Positions 1 to 9,369 of a stretch of DNA of 64,000 nucleotides are shown in pieces. The notes beneath the pieces are model-generated. The model was given only the letters and a program-made list of their open reading frames with translations. It searched no databases and was not told the DNA's origin. Source of the DNA: Pseudonocardiales bacterium. Its GTDB lineage: Bacteria > Actinomycetota > Actinomycetes > Mycobacteriales > Pseudonocardiaceae. The first letter of the stretch is position 1. Each line of letters starts with the position of its first letter. Position numbers and translations under genes: made by a program. The stretch is from the NCBI GenBank assembly GCA_019243635.1, contig JAFAUB010000045.1, positions 17,405 to 81,404 of the forward strand. The letters are read 5' to 3'.

Positions 1-675
1 GCTGAACTGGATGCCCAAGGGAAGTCGAGCTGGGCCGCAGCGGAGTTCGAGACAGTGCGCAGCGCCGGCACGCCCATCCCGCGGACCGACCCCTGGCGAC
101 GGACCTCCGGGATGCATCGCGTTCACAAGCCGCGCGAACTGGCCGCAGTGCGTGAGCTGTGGCACGCCCGCGACCAGCTGGCTCGGCAGCGGGACATCGC
201 CCCGGGTCGAGTGCTGCCCGATGCCGCGATCATCGATGCGGCGCTGGCTGACCCGCCCGACGAGGCCGCGCTGCTATCCCGGCCGGTGTTCAGCGGACGC
301 TCGCAGCGTCGGCACGTCAAGACCTGGCTGGCCGCGATACATGCCGCGAGGGCCCTGCCGGCCGGCGAGCTCCCCTCGCTGCGCGCCCAGGGCGAGGGCC
401 CACCTCCGCTGAACCGCTGGCCGGAGCGCGACCCGGCCGCGACGGTCCGGCTCACCGCGGCGCGCGCAACGCTGACCAAGATCGCCGAGTACCATCGGCT
501 GCCGTTGCAGAACCTGCTGGCACCCGACCTGGTCCGCCAGCTGTGCTGGGAGCCTCCTGACCCGCTCGATGCCGCCGCGGTGGAGCGGGAGCTCGTCGCC
601 GGCGGGGCACGGCGGTGGCAGTGCGAACTGGCCGCGCACCCCCTCGCAGTGGCGCTCACACCCGCAGCCGGATAG
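1..675 (+). CDS. rnd: Ribonuclease D, C-terminal part (5' end outside window)
   Basis: The reading frame is open from base 1 to a TAG at 673-675, giving 224 visible residues of a protein whose start lies to the left. The visible part is the C-terminal half of an actinobacterial RNase D-like protein. It includes the helical HRDC region (PRELAAVRELWHARDQLARQ and nearby), which in this family binds nucleic acid, while the upstream missing part would hold the DEDD 3'-5' exonuclease core. RNase D trims the 3' ends of stable RNA. The neighbouring dxs gene matches the mycobacterial order, where an HRDC exonuclease precedes dxs. The exonuclease active site cannot be checked here. Confidence 0.8.
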   Translation, partial: AELDAQGKSSWAAAEFETVRSAGTPIPRTDPWRRTSGMHRVHKPRELAAVRELWHARDQLARQRDIAPGRVLPDAAIIDAALADPPDEAALLSRPVFSGRSQRRHVKTWLAAIHAARALPAGELPSLRAQGEGPPPLNRWPERDPAATVRLTAARATLTKIAEYHRLPLQNLLAPDLVRQLCWEPPDPLDAAAVERELVAGGARRWQCELAAHPLAVALTPAAG

Positions 676-678
676 CTC

Positions 679-1824
679 CTACCCGGCCGGCAGCCGCACC
701 GTTACCGCGAGCCCACCGCCGGGCACGGGTTCAGCGTGCACCGTGCCGGCGTGCGCGGCCACCACGGCGCGGACGATCGACAGGCCCAGTCCAGCCCCGT
801 CGTGGGAGGTCCGGGCCACTCCGCCGCGGTAGAAGGGCTCGAACAGCGCGGTCACCGACTCGGGCGCGACTATCGCGCCTGAACTGCTGACCCGCAGCGT
901 CACCCGAGGTCCCGCCGTACTCGTGCACACCTCCACCCAGCCGCCACCCACGTTATGCCGCACCGCGTTCTCCACCAGGTTGCCCACCACCCGTTCCAGC
1001 AGCGCGGGGTCGCCCATCGTCAACGCCGATGTCATCCGCGTGCGCACTCGCAGGCCACGGTCTCGGACCTCGGGAGCGACGATCCGCAGCGCGGCGGCCG
1101 CCAGGCCGGCAAGGTCGGTCGGCTCCCGGGCCCGAAGCGCACCGCCCTCGGTCCGGGCCAGCACCAACAAGCCGTCTACCAGCTGCTGGGCGCGCAACGT
1201 GGCGTCCCGGATCACCGTGGCCATTCGGCGCAGCTCGGTGGTGTCCGCAGCGGGATCCGCCAGCGTGACGTCCACCTCGGTGCGCACGACCGCCAACGGT
1301 GTCCGCAGCTCGTGGCTGGCGTTCGCGACGAACCGGCGCTGCGACTGGAACGCCGCCTGCAGCCGGTCGAGCATCGCGTCGAAGGTGTCGGCAAGCTCAG
1401 CCACCTCGTCTCTGGGACCCGGCAGCCGCAGCCGCTCGTCCAGCGACTCAGCGGAGAGCCGGCGTGCGGTGGCGGTCACGTCGTGCAGCGGCCGCAGCAC
1501 CTGGCCGGTGATCACCCAGGCCAGCAGCACGGTCGCGGTCACCGCGAGCAGGAAGGCCACCGACCCAGCCTGCAGCACGCGCTGCCGGGCTGCCTCCGCC
1601 AACGCCTGCCCGAGCTGGCGGGCGGCCACCGGCACACCATCGACCTTCACGGTGGCGCCCGGCGGCAGGTCCGGCACCGCGGCCACCACCCCGCCGACCA
1701 GCAACCAGCCCAGCCACAGCAGCAGCGCACTCACCGCCGCCGACAATCCAGTGGCGAGCAACGTGAGCCGGACCCGCAGTCCCGGCCCTCGGCGAGGCCT
1801 CACCAGCAGCTCAGCCGGGTGCAA
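679..1824 (-). CDS. Two-component sensor histidine kinase
   Basis: This 381-residue membrane sensor autophosphorylates on His and passes the phosphate to the response regulator encoded just upstream. Two membrane segments (about residues 20-50 and 88-107) flank a short extracytoplasmic loop of about 40 residues. A HAMP-like linker follows (LRPLHDVTATARRLS). The H box is NASHELRTPL with phospho-acceptor His171, the N box is NLVENAVRHN, and a GAGLGLSIV glycine box lies near the C-terminus. The start overlaps the end of the regulator gene by 14 nt, so the pair is translationally coupled. The signal sensed is unknown. The last codon lies 3 nt from the convergent rnd stop. Confidence 0.92.
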   Translation of the reverse strand: MHPAELLVRPRRGPGLRVRLTLLATGLSAAVSALLLWLGWLLVGGVVAAVPDLPPGATVKVDGVPVAARQLGQALAEAARQRVLQAGSVAFLLAVTATVLLAWVITGQVLRPLHDVTATARRLSAESLDERLRLPGPRDEVAELADTFDAMLDRLQAAFQSQRRFVANASHELRTPLAVVRTEVDVTLADPAADTTELRRMATVIRDATLRAQQLVDGLLVLARTEGGALRAREPTDLAGLAAAALRIVAPEVRDRGLRVRTRMTSALTMGDPALLERVVGNLVENAVRHNVGGGWVEVCTSTAGPRVTLRVSSSGAIVAPESVTALFEPFYRGGVARTSHDGAGLGLSIVRAVVAAHAGTVHAEPVPGGGLAVTVRLPAG

Positions 1825-2488
1825 GCTCAGCGCTGGGCACCCGGTAACCGGACCCGACCACAGTCTCGATGATGCCCGGTTCGCCGAGCTTCTTCCGCAA
1901 GGTCATCACGGTCACCCGCACCGTGGTGGTGAACGGGTCGGCGTTCTCGTCCCACACCCGCTCCAGCAGCTCTTCGCTGCTGACCAGCCCACCCCCGGCG
2001 GCGAGCAGCACCTCGAGCACCCCGAACTCCTTCCGGGTGAGCTCGACCGGAGTACCGGACCGGCTGACAGTGCGCCGGGACGGGTCGAGCACCACGTCTC
2101 CGGCACTGAGCACGGGGGGCACTGCGGGGGTGGCGCGACGACCCAGCGCTCGCAGCCGAGCCACCAGCTCGGGGAAGGCGAACGGCTTGGACAGGTAGTC
2201 GTCGGCTCCCAAGGACAGCCCAGCCACCCGATCGGACACGGTGCCACTGGCCGTGAGCATCAACACTCGAGTCACCGCGCGGGACCCGGTGATCTCGGCA
2301 CACAGCCGGTCACCTGACATCCCGGGCAGGTCGCGGTCGAGCACCACCACGTCATACCGGGTCACGGCGGCCTTCTCATGCCCGCTGTCGCCGTCGTAGG
2401 CGACGTCCACGGCCATGCCCTCACGGCGCAGGCCACGAGCAACCGCATCGGCCAGCGGCTGCTCGTCCTCGACGATCAGAATGCGCAC
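1811..2488 (-). CDS. OmpR/PhoB-family response regulator
   Basis: This DNA-binding regulator is the partner of the overlapping histidine kinase. The chosen GTG start at 2488 gives 225 residues beginning VRILIVEDEQ, where family members normally begin; the frame is open further upstream but that part looks non-coding. The receiver domain has the acidic pair E7/D8, the phospho-acceptor D51 (VVVLDRDLPG) and the conserved Lys in LSKPF near residue 100. The C-terminal winged helix contains RKEFGVLEVLL and ends VVGSGYRV, typical of OmpR proteins. No clear Shine-Dalgarno is visible before the GTG. The pair sits between rnd and dxs, so it looks like an insertion into an otherwise conserved order. Confidence 0.92.
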   Translation of the reverse strand: MRILIVEDEQPLADAVARGLRREGMAVDVAYDGDSGHEKAAVTRYDVVVLDRDLPGMSGDRLCAEITGSRAVTRVLMLTASGTVSDRVAGLSLGADDYLSKPFAFPELVARLRALGRRATPAVPPVLSAGDVVLDPSRRTVSRSGTPVELTRKEFGVLEVLLAAGGGLVSSEELLERVWDENADPFTTTVRVTVMTLRKKLGEPGIIETVVGSGYRVPSAELAPG

Positions 2489-2546
2489 CCCCCAACGGTG
2501 CCACACCCCGTCGTCGCCGCAGCCGGCACACCGCTGGGGGATGCGC

Positions 2547-4511
2547 CTAGGAGGTGGTGCCCGGGCTCTCCACTGTGGCGGGTTCACGGCTCGACCTGAT
2601 CAGCCCAGCCGCCCAGCCGGTCACCGCCCTGGCGACACCCTGCGCGGTCAGCCCCAGATCCGTGAGCACCTCATCGCGAGAGGCGTGCGCGAGGAACCGC
2701 TGCGGGATGCCGAGATCACGACACGGCACATCGATCTCAGCATCGCGCAGAGCGGCAGCCAACGACCAGCCGAAACCGCCGTGCCGGCCACCGTCCTCCA
2801 CGCTGACGACCAACCGGTGCCGGGCGGCCATCCGCACCAGCGCCTCAGGCACCGGCAACACCCAGCGAGGGTCGACGACGGTGACCCCGACGCCCTGGTC
2901 GGCAAGCCGTCCGGCGGCCGCGACGGCGAGCGCGGCGAACGCGCCGACACCCACCAGCAGCACGTCGTCTCCGTCCGCGAGAGCGGGCCGGGCCAACACG
3001 TCCATCCCCGCGACACGCTCCAGCGCGGGCACAGCCTCGATCACCGGGCCCTTGGGGAACCGCACCGCGGTCGGTCCGTCGTGCACCGCGACGGCCTCGA
3101 CCAGCTCCTCACGCAGAGTGCCGGCGTCCCGGGGTGCGGCCACCCGGATCCCCGGCACGATCCCCAGCACCGACAGGTCCCACATGCCGTTGTGGCTGGC
3201 GCCGTCATCACCGGTGATGCCAGCCCGGTCCAGGGTGATGGTGACAGGGGCGCTCAGCAGCGCCACGTCCATCAGCAGCTGGTCGAACGCCCGGTTGAGG
3301 AACGTCGAGTACAACGACACCACCGGATGCAGTCCCCCCAGGGCCAGCCCCGCCGCGGAGGTGACCGCGTGCTGCTCGGCGATGCCGACGTCGAAGCAGC
3401 GGTCCGGGAAACGCTTGGCGAAGGCGGCCAGGCCGGTCGGGCCGGGCATCGCGGCGGTGATCGCGACCAGGTCCGCACGCTCACCGGCCAGCCTGATCAG
3501 CTCCTCGGTGAAGACGCTGGTCCAGGTGACACCCGCAGGGGCGATAGGCGCACCGGTCTCGGGGTCCATGACCTTCACCTGGTGCATCAGCTCGGCGGCG
3601 TCGTTCTCGGCGGGCCGGTAGCCGTTGCCCTTGCGGGTCACCGCGTGCACGATCACCGGCCCACCGAAGTCCTTGGCCCGGCGCAGCGCGGCCTCCATGG
3701 TGCGCAGGTCGTGCCCGTCGACCGGGCCCAGGTACTTCAGGCCGAGATCCTCGAAGAGGATCTGCGGAGCCAGAGCGTCCTTCAAGCCTCGTTTGGCCGC
3801 GTGCAGACCAGCGTAGATCGCCCGACCCACCACCGGGGTGCGCTCCAGGGCCTGCTTGCCGGTGCGGAGCACCAGTTCGTAGCTCGGCTGCAGCCGCAGC
3901 GTGGAGAGGTGGTCGGCGAACCCCCCGATGGTCGGTGAGTAGGAACGACCGTTGTCGTTGACCACGATGATCACCGAGCGGTCCTTGCCGGCGGCGATGT
4001 TGTTGAGCGCCTCCCAGCACATCCCGCCGGTCAGTGCACCGTCACCGACCACCACGACGACGTGCCGGCGCCGGGGAGAGTAGTCACCGAGCTGGGCGCC
4101 GGCGTGAGCGAAGGCCTTGGCCAGCCCGTCTGCGCAGGACAGCGCCGCGGAGGCGTGACTGGACTCCACCCAGTCGTGCTCGCTCTCGGCGCGGGACGGG
4201 TAGCCGGACAGGCCACCTCTCTTGCGCAGCCGGTCGAACCCCTCCGCCCGCCCAGTGACGATCTTGTGGACGTACGCCTGGTGGCCGGTGTCAAAGATCA
4301 CCGGATCGTGGGGGGAGTCGAACACCCGATGTATCGCCAAGGTGAGCTCCACCGCGCCCAGGTTCGGGCCCAGGTGCCCTCCGGTGCGAGACACCTTCTC
4401 GACCAGGAACCCGCGGATCTCACCGGCCAACCGCGTCAGAGCGGCCATATCGAGGCGCTTGAGGTCCTGAGGGCTGCGCACCGACTGCAACAGGGTCACC
4501 GTTTCTCCCAC
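2547..4511 (-). CDS. dxs: 1-deoxy-D-xylulose-5-phosphate synthase
   Basis: DXS condenses pyruvate and glyceraldehyde 3-phosphate to DXP using thiamine diphosphate, the first step of the MEP pathway to isoprenoids, and it also feeds thiamine and pyridoxal synthesis. The 654-residue length is normal. The N-terminal third has [17 protein letters not shown] and the TPP/Mg site GDGALTGG followed by the [13 protein letters not shown] segment. The central pyrimidine-binding domain has [18 protein letters not shown], and a transketolase C-terminal domain follows. Isoprenoid supply matters for the undecaprenyl carrier used by the mraY product encoded in this window. The gene diverges from the trk pair. 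Confidence 0.97.
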   Translation of the reverse strand: MGETVTLLQSVRSPQDLKRLDMAALTRLAGEIRGFLVEKVSRTGGHLGPNLGAVELTLAIHRVFDSPHDPVIFDTGHQAYVHKIVTGRAEGFDRLRKRGGLSGYPSRAESEHDWVESSHASAALSCADGLAKAFAHAGAQLGDYSPRRRHVVVVVGDGALTGGMCWEALNNIAAGKDRSVIIVVNDNGRSYSPTIGGFADHLSTLRLQPSYELVLRTGKQALERTPVVGRAIYAGLHAAKRGLKDALAPQILFEDLGLKYLGPVDGHDLRTMEAALRRAKDFGGPVIVHAVTRKGNGYRPAENDAAELMHQVKVMDPETGAPIAPAGVTWTSVFTEELIRLAGERADLVAITAAMPGPTGLAAFAKRFPDRCFDVGIAEQHAVTSAAGLALGGLHPVVSLYSTFLNRAFDQLLMDVALLSAPVTITLDRAGITGDDGASHNGMWDLSVLGIVPGIRVAAPRDAGTLREELVEAVAVHDGPTAVRFPKGPVIEAVPALERVAGMDVLARPALADGDDVLLVGVGAFAALAVAAAGRLADQGVGVTVVDPRWVLPVPEALVRMAARHRLVVSVEDGGRHGGFGWSLAAALRDAEIDVPCRDLGIPQRFLAHASRDEVLTDLGLTAQGVARAVTGWAAGLIRSSREPATVESPGTTS

Positions 4512-4641
4512 CTCGCTCGTCAGCCGCCCACCCTACGGAGGCGCGCTTCTTCGGAGCCGCAGTCTACGGAGCCGGAACACCAGGCCGCCCGAATGCTGCA
4601 TACTGCGGTTTCCCGGCAACCGTCGACCCAGGGGTGACCGC

Positions 4642-5304
4642 GTGCATGTCGTGATCATGGGTTGTGGTCGGGTGGGCGCCGGCCTGGCCCTCGCGCTGGA
4701 ACGTCTCGGCCACGACGTGGCGGTGATCGACCAGAGTCAGCAGGCCTTCCGCCGGCTCGGCGCCGACTTTCACGGCCAGCACGTTCGCGGCGCCGGCTTC
4801 GACCGCCAGGTACTCGTCAAGGCCGGGATCGAGCAGGCGAGGGCGTTCGCCGCAGTATCCAACGGTGACAACTCCAATATCATCGCGGCTCGGGTCGCCC
4901 GGGAGACGTTCGGGGTGGCGCACGTCGTCGCCAGGATCTACGACCCCAAGCGGGCTGCGGTCTACGAGCGACTCGGCATCCCGACCGTGGCCACCGTGCC
5001 CTGGACCACCGACCGCTTCCTGAGGATGCTGCTACCCGATGCCGGCGCAGCGGCATGGCACGACCCTTCGGGCAGGGTGGCGGTACTGCAGCTGCCGCTG
5101 CACGAGGGCTGGGCCGGGCACACCGTGGGCGAGGTGGAGGAACACACCGGCGCGCGGATCGCCTTCATCGTCCGGTTCGGAACTGGAGTGTTGCCGAGCC
5201 ACCACAGCGTGGTGCAGGCCGACGACCAGGTGTACGCCGCGGCCGTCTCCGGCACCGTCACCGACGTCACCACTGCGGCGGCCACCGCGCCTCCACACGA
5301 CTGA
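4642..5304 (+). CDS. TrkA-family K+ uptake regulatory protein (CeoB-like)
   Basis: This 220-residue cytoplasmic protein has an N-terminal Rossmann fold that begins MHVVIMGCGRVGAGLA (GxGxxG nucleotide-binding motif) and a C-terminal RCK/TrkA-C-like part. Such proteins gate Trk or Ktr potassium channels in response to NAD(H) or ATP/ADP. The start is a GTG at 4642 preceded by AGGGGTGA. It matches the first of the two adjacent mycobacterial genes ceoB and ceoC in order and size. No TrkH/TrkG pore gene lies nearby, so the partner channel is elsewhere. The 72-nt gap to the next gene contains short direct repeats of CCGACCTG-type sequence. Confidence 0.9.
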   Translation: MHVVIMGCGRVGAGLALALERLGHDVAVIDQSQQAFRRLGADFHGQHVRGAGFDRQVLVKAGIEQARAFAAVSNGDNSNIIAARVARETFGVAHVVARIYDPKRAAVYERLGIPTVATVPWTTDRFLRMLLPDAGAAAWHDPSGRVAVLQLPLHEGWAGHTVGEVEEHTGARIAFIVRFGTGVLPSHHSVVQADDQVYAAAVSGTVTDVTTAAATAPPHD

Positions 5305-5376
5305 CCCCACGAGTGAGCCACCGCACCCGACCGACCTGGAGTCCACCGACCGGACTCCACCGACCTGGGAGCAGCC

Positions 5377-6042
5377 ATGCGCGTGACCATCGCCGGAGCG
5401 GGCGCGGTGGGCCGGTCCATCGCGGCCGAACTGCTCGAGTTCGGCCACCAGGTGATGCTCATCGAGCGAGATCCCGACCAGATCGACCCGCGCGAGGTCG
5501 AGGGCGCCGAATGGGTCCTCGCCGACGCCTGCGAGCTGGCCTCGTTGGAGGAGGCCGGGCTGGAGCACTCCGACGTCGTGATCGCGGCGACCGGCGATGA
5601 CAAGGTGAACCTGGTGGTCTCGCTGCTGGCCAAGACCGAGTTCGCGGTACGTCGGGTCGTGGCCCGGGTCAACAACCCGCGAAACGAGTGGCTGTTCACC
5701 GAGGCGTGGGGGGTGGACGTCGCGGTGTCGACCCCGCGGATGCTCGCCGCGATGGTCGAGGAAGCGGTCTCGGTCGGTGACCTGGTGCGACTGATGACCC
5801 TGCGGCAGGGGCAGGCGAACCTGGTCGAGGTCACGCTGCCGGCGGATACGCCCCTGGCCGGACAGCCGGTGCGGCAGCTGCGGCTGCCCGTCGACGCCGC
5901 ACTGGTCACCATCCTGCGTGGTGGCCGGGTGATCGTCCCGCACGGTGACGATACCCTCGAGGGTGGGGACGAGCTGCTCTTCGTCGCCGCCGCGGAGGTG
6001 GAGCCCGAGGTGCGCACGGCACTAGGTCCTCACCAGAGCTAA
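5377..6042 (+). CDS. TrkA-family K+ uptake regulatory protein (CeoC-like)
   Basis: This is the second, 221-residue TrkA protein of the tandem pair. The N-terminal NAD-binding fold begins MRVTIAGAGAVGRSIA, and an acidic residue (LIERD) ends beta-strand 2, as expected for NAD binding. The C-terminal RCK-C domain (about residues 135-215) contains VTLPADTPLAGQPV and DELLFVAA. The two paralogues probably form one hetero-oligomeric regulator of potassium transport; that is inference from the mycobacterial arrangement. Its stop overlaps the convergent DUF3159 gene by 4 nt. Confidence 0.9.
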   Translation: MRVTIAGAGAVGRSIAAELLEFGHQVMLIERDPDQIDPREVEGAEWVLADACELASLEEAGLEHSDVVIAATGDDKVNLVVSLLAKTEFAVRRVVARVNNPRNEWLFTEAWGVDVAVSTPRMLAAMVEEAVSVGDLVRLMTLRQGQANLVEVTLPADTPLAGQPVRQLRLPVDAALVTILRGGRVIVPHGDDTLEGGDELLFVAAAEVEPEVRTALGPHQS

Positions 6043-6698
6043 CCGTCCACCCGCACAGCGCGACGGATAGCCCAGATGGTGACCAGTGCAGCCACCGCGG
6101 TCAGCGGCAGGCCCATCGCCAGCCGGGCCACTCCGAGCCAGTCCGTCTGCCGCAGGTCGTACAGGTAGCGCTGCACACCGAAACGGGCCAGCAGGAACAC
6201 CGCCCAGACCATGGTCGCCACGTCGAAGCCGAACCGGGCGCGGCGGTCGGTGCGCCAGCCGAACCCAGAACCGTTGAGCACCGACCACAGCACGCCGACC
6301 AGCGGACGGCGCACAACTATGGACAGCGTCAGCGTCAACCCGGCGAGAAGGCTGTACCAGATGCCGTACAGGAAGAAGCCCCGTGCCTGTCCGGTGTGGT
6401 AGGCGATGAAGGCGCAGACAGCCACCCCGAGGATCCCGGACACGGCCGGCTGGAGAGGCTCCCGGCGCAGCCGCCGCCACACCCCCACCGCGACTGCGGC
6501 ACCCAGCGACGCCCAGATCGCCGGTTGCAGCCCGGCCAACGGGTTCACCGCGACGAAGACCACAGCGGGGACCACCGAGGCCACCAGACCCCCGACGCCA
6601 CCCAGCTGTTCCAGCAGAGTGGGAGCGCGCGGCTCGGAGCCCGCTAGGGCCTCGACGTTCGGATGCTGGGTCGACGGGTCCGGCAGAGGTTGAGTCAT
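6039..6698 (-). CDS. DUF3159 integral membrane protein
   Basis: This 219-residue membrane protein belongs to an actinobacterial family of unknown function (homologue of the gene beside ceoBC in mycobacteria). A polar N-terminus of about 35 residues is followed by five or six hydrophobic segments, such as LVASVVPAVVFVAVNPLAG and GFFLYGIWYSLLAGLTL. The start is an ATG at 6698 that overlaps the stop of the OB-fold gene as ATGA, so the two are co-translated. The fixed pairing suggests a common function, but no enzymatic motif is visible. Confidence 0.88.
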   Translation of the reverse strand: MTQPLPDPSTQHPNVEALAGSEPRAPTLLEQLGGVGGLVASVVPAVVFVAVNPLAGLQPAIWASLGAAVAVGVWRRLRREPLQPAVSGILGVAVCAFIAYHTGQARGFFLYGIWYSLLAGLTLTLSIVVRRPLVGVLWSVLNGSGFGWRTDRRARFGFDVATMVWAVFLLARFGVQRYLYDLRQTDWLGVARLAMGLPLTAVAALVTIWAIRRAVRVDG

Positions 6699-7072
6699 AA
6701 GCTCCGCTGCAGTTCGTAGTAGGGGTTGTAGAGAACCTTGCGGCCGTCCCGGACGGCGATCCGGCCCGATGCCTTCACGGTACGGCCGGGTTCGATGCCG
6801 GCGATTCTCCGCCGCCCCAGCCACACCAGGGTGATCGCCTCTGAGCCATCGAACAGCTCCGCCTCCAGGGTAGGCACCGCAGCCCGGGGGCAGTGCTCCA
6901 CACTGCGCAGCCGGCCCAGGACGGTGACCGCCTGACCGGAGCTGCACTCGCTGGCGCGCCGCGCGCCGGACTGCTCGGCACGGCGAGCCAGCTCCTCGGC
7001 GTCCAGTTCGGAGGCATCGCTGGTGAACTGGTGGACGAGTCGCCGCCAGTAGCCGGGGGACGCACCGTTCAT
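6695..7072 (-). CDS. OB-fold nucleic-acid-binding domain protein
   Basis: This 125-residue protein consists mainly of an OB fold (about residues 45-120: VTVLGRLRSVEHCPRA, then LEAELFDGSEAITLVWLGRR, ending near KVLYNPYYELQRSL). The RecG-wedge-like anti-codon OB domain binds nucleic acid in relatives, but this actinobacterial family has no assigned role. The ATG at 7072 is preceded by GGAGATCGAC, a reasonable ribosome binding site. It overlaps the DUF3159 start by 4 nt. A 137-nt gap separates it from the DUF3710 gene, and nothing recognisable was seen there. Confidence 0.85.
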   Translation of the reverse strand: MNGASPGYWRRLVHQFTSDASELDAEELARRAEQSGARRASECSSGQAVTVLGRLRSVEHCPRAAVPTLEAELFDGSEAITLVWLGRRRIAGIEPGRTVKASGRIAVRDGRKVLYNPYYELQRSL

Positions 7073-7209
7073 GTCGATCTCCGGGCTGCGATCGCGGGTA
7101 CCTCGATGGACCCACCCGAGGCCCAGCGTAAACCACTGGCACCGGGTAACCGATGGCGCTGCGACTCCACTCGGCCACGACCGGTGTCGTCCCTGTAGGT
7201 TCAGCCCCG

Positions 7210-7926
7210 CTAGGTGGCGTCCCCGGCGCCCTCGGCGGCGGCGACCAGCTCGGCGGTGGCCTGCTTGAGCTGCTCTCCCAGCGGCCCAGGCAGCCGCAGT
7301 GGCAACGGGCTGCGCACCGGCATCGGTTCCAGACCACGCACCACCACGGTCTGCCGGATGACATCGCGCAGCAGCGCGCTCCGACCGTCGGCATGCTCGG
7401 CAGGCCCGGCCGCGACGCCGCGCAGCATCCACCGCGGCCCGTCTACCGCCACGAACCGCAGCACCCCCTGCTCGGTCACGGCCTCGATCTCCTCGCCCCA
7501 CTCACCAGCGGTCCGCCCGACCCCCGCACCATCAGCTCGCAGCCTGCTCACCAGCTCCGAGGCGACCTCGCGCCACAACCCGCCACTGCGGGGAGCGGCG
7601 AAAGCGGTGATCGTGAACTGGCCGAGACCGGTCAGCAGGTGCACCGCGCGCACCGGACCGGAGCTGTCCACCTCGACCTGAAGTTGCGCGCCCTCCGGCA
7701 CCGGCAACCGTAGTGAGCCGAGATCCAGCCTGACCCAGCCGTCATCGGGCGCATCGTCAACGTCGTAGGGCCCGAACGCCGGCCCCCCGCCGGCAACGTC
7801 CTCCGGGACGGCAACATGCCCGGGCACGGCAACATGCCCGGGCACACTGTCCGAGGCTCCGTCGCGAGGCTGCGGCTGTGCACTGATGCGGGCCCTGGGC
7901 TGGGCCTTGGTCCGACGTCCGAACAC
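7210..7926 (-). CDS. DUF3710 protein
   Basis: This 238-residue soluble protein belongs to an actinobacterial family of unknown function and lies in its conserved place next to the OB-fold gene. The N-terminus (1-50) is disordered and holds a short repeat, VPGHVA twice, produced by two direct copies of an 18-bp unit near 7801-7845. The conserved core follows (WVRLDLGSLRLPVPEGAQL, then VTEQGVLRFVAVDGPRWMLR, typical for the family). In mycobacteria a dUTPase gene (dut) normally sits next to this gene, but none is present here. Confidence 0.88.
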   Translation of the reverse strand: MFGRRTKAQPRARISAQPQPRDGASDSVPGHVAVPGHVAVPEDVAGGGPAFGPYDVDDAPDDGWVRLDLGSLRLPVPEGAQLQVEVDSSGPVRAVHLLTGLGQFTITAFAAPRSGGLWREVASELVSRLRADGAGVGRTAGEWGEEIEAVTEQGVLRFVAVDGPRWMLRGVAAGPAEHADGRSALLRDVIRQTVVVRGLEPMPVRSPLPLRLPGPLGEQLKQATAELVAAAEGAGDAT

Positions 7927-8065
7927 CGCTCAGCACTCTCCCTTCGGCTCCGGCGCCGTCAGCGTGGGAGTACCCGGGCACCGGCATCTCCGAAGCCGGG
8001 TGGACAGCACCTCGAGGAGGAACATCTCGGCCGGGCACACGAGCGGCGAGACTACCCTCGGTCCG

Positions 8066-8641
8066 GTGCCCGATCGACAAGCCCCCGACGACCGGCGTCC
8101 GCCTGACGCCAAGCCGGCCTTCGATGAGCATCCGCCGGTCTTCGAGGAACGTCTCCCGGTCTTCGAAGAACGTCTCACAGTGCCGTTATGGTGGTGGCCG
8201 CTGGGTTTCGGGGTGGCCACGTTGCTGGCCGCCGAGGTGCACATGGGGTACCCGGGAGTGCGCTCCTGGCTGCCTTACCTGCTGATAGTGCCGCTGACCA
8301 GCGTGGTACTGATGCGGATGGGTCGGCATCGGGTTACGTTGCGTGGCGGCGAGCTGCGGGTGGGGTCGGCGCACGTCCCGATCCGGTATCTGGGGCGGGT
8401 CCAGGTGATCTACCCGAACGCCAAGCGCCGCGCGCTGGGTCCGGATCTGGACCCAGCGGCGTTCGTGCTGCACACCGGGTGGGTGGGGCCTGTGTTGCGT
8501 ATCACCCTCACCGATCCAGCGGACCCCACCCCCTACTGGATCTTCAGTGTCCGTCAGGCCGAGAAGCTCGCCGCGTTGCTGCGGGGCGACACCGACGAGG
8601 TGCGCCGCGACGGCTCCGGGCCGCGCTCCCCCGGCCGGTAG
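8066..8641 (+). CDS. DUF3093 membrane protein
   Basis: This 191-residue protein has two transmembrane segments (about WWWPLGFGVATLLAAEVHMG and WLPYLLIVPLTSVVLM) followed by a cytoplasmic beta-rich domain resembling small PH-like membrane proteins (RHRVTLRGGELRVGSAHVPI and PTPYWIFSVRQAEKLAALL). The GTG at 8066 was chosen because the family begins shortly before the first membrane segment; upstream codons look non-coding. An in-frame duplication gives PVFEERL twice just before the first membrane segment. The function is unknown. The gene keeps its mycobacterial position opposite DUF4193. Confidence 0.85.
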   Translation: MPDRQAPDDRRPPDAKPAFDEHPPVFEERLPVFEERLTVPLWWWPLGFGVATLLAAEVHMGYPGVRSWLPYLLIVPLTSVVLMRMGRHRVTLRGGELRVGSAHVPIRYLGRVQVIYPNAKRRALGPDLDPAAFVLHTGWVGPVLRITLTDPADPTPYWIFSVRQAEKLAALLRGDTDEVRRDGSGPRSPGR

Positions 8642-8724
8642 GCGCCGGTGGACAGTGCCTGATATGGGGCCTGATGGGGGGCCTCATCCGGGAGCCTGAG
8701 ACGGGAACCGGTGCAGGAGCCCTC

Positions 8725-9027
8725 TCAGGCCGCGCAGTCCCGGCAGACCATCCGCCCGTTGCGTTGCTCGGCCAGCCTACTGCGGTGATGGACGAGGAAG
8801 CAGCTCGAACAGGTGAACTCATCGGCCTGTTTGGGCAGCACTCGAACGGTCAGCTCCTCGCCGGACAGGTCGGCGCCAGGCAGCTCGAAGTTCTCTGCGG
8901 ACTCCGACTCGTCGACGTCGACCGCACCGGACTGCGCCTCGTTTCGTCTCGCCTTGAGCTCGTCCAGCGAGTCCTCGACAAGCTCATCCGCCTCGCTCCG
9001 CCGGGGAGCGTCGTAGTCGGTCGCCAT
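8725..9027 (-). CDS. DUF4193 zinc-ribbon protein
   Basis: This 100-residue acidic protein starts MATDYDAPRR at an ATG (9027), with AGGGGTGGGA upstream. The middle is rich in Asp and Glu. The C-terminus carries two CxxC knuckles (TCSSC and CRDC) separated by 21 residues, which should bind one zinc ion. The family is widespread and conserved in actinobacteria, where it may bind RNA polymerase or nucleic acid, but that is not established. It is transcribed divergently from cei. Confidence 0.88.
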   Translation of the reverse strand: MATDYDAPRRSEADELVEDSLDELKARRNEAQSGAVDVDESESAENFELPGADLSGEELTVRVLPKQADEFTCSSCFLVHHRSRLAEQRNGRMVCRDCAA

Positions 9028-9369
9028 GATTCCCACCCCTGAGTCGTACGGGTCGTGCCGCAGCACAAACGCACAGGCACGGTAATTTGTGCCCGAGACG
9101 TCGGTCACACTTCTCGACGCTGCGGGTACGGCCCTGGTACGCCGTACCACGAGCCGCTTGGCGGCGCCGGAGCGGCGAGAGAATAGCTCGCCGACCAGCG
9201 CGGGCTGCGGATTTCCCCGGCGTGTCGCGTGCGCGGCGCGTCTGCTCTGGCAGCCGAGTGGGGGAACCCGACCTCGGACACGCCGCAGCCGGCTGCGCCA
9301 CTCCCATCCCGCCTCTACGCTCAGGTGTCAGGGGCTGGCCGGGTAGTACAGGCCAGGAAGGGCGGGGCC
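9028..9369. other. Divergent intergenic region DUF4193/cei
   Basis: About 340 nt separate two divergent genes and must hold both promoters. A short inverted repeat (GGCAC...GTGCC, about 9074-9091) lies near the DUF4193 side, and GGAAGGGCGGGG just before 9370 is the probable ribosome binding site of cei. No RNA gene was recognised. Confidence 0.4.

Noticed and set aside
923..2317. Long plus-strand frame antisense to the two-component genes
   Set aside because: It is the high-GC shadow of the kinase and regulator genes; residue composition is Arg/Ser/Thr-biased and has no domain.
2415..3938. Long plus-strand frame antisense to dxs
   Set aside because: It is the complement of the well-supported dxs gene.
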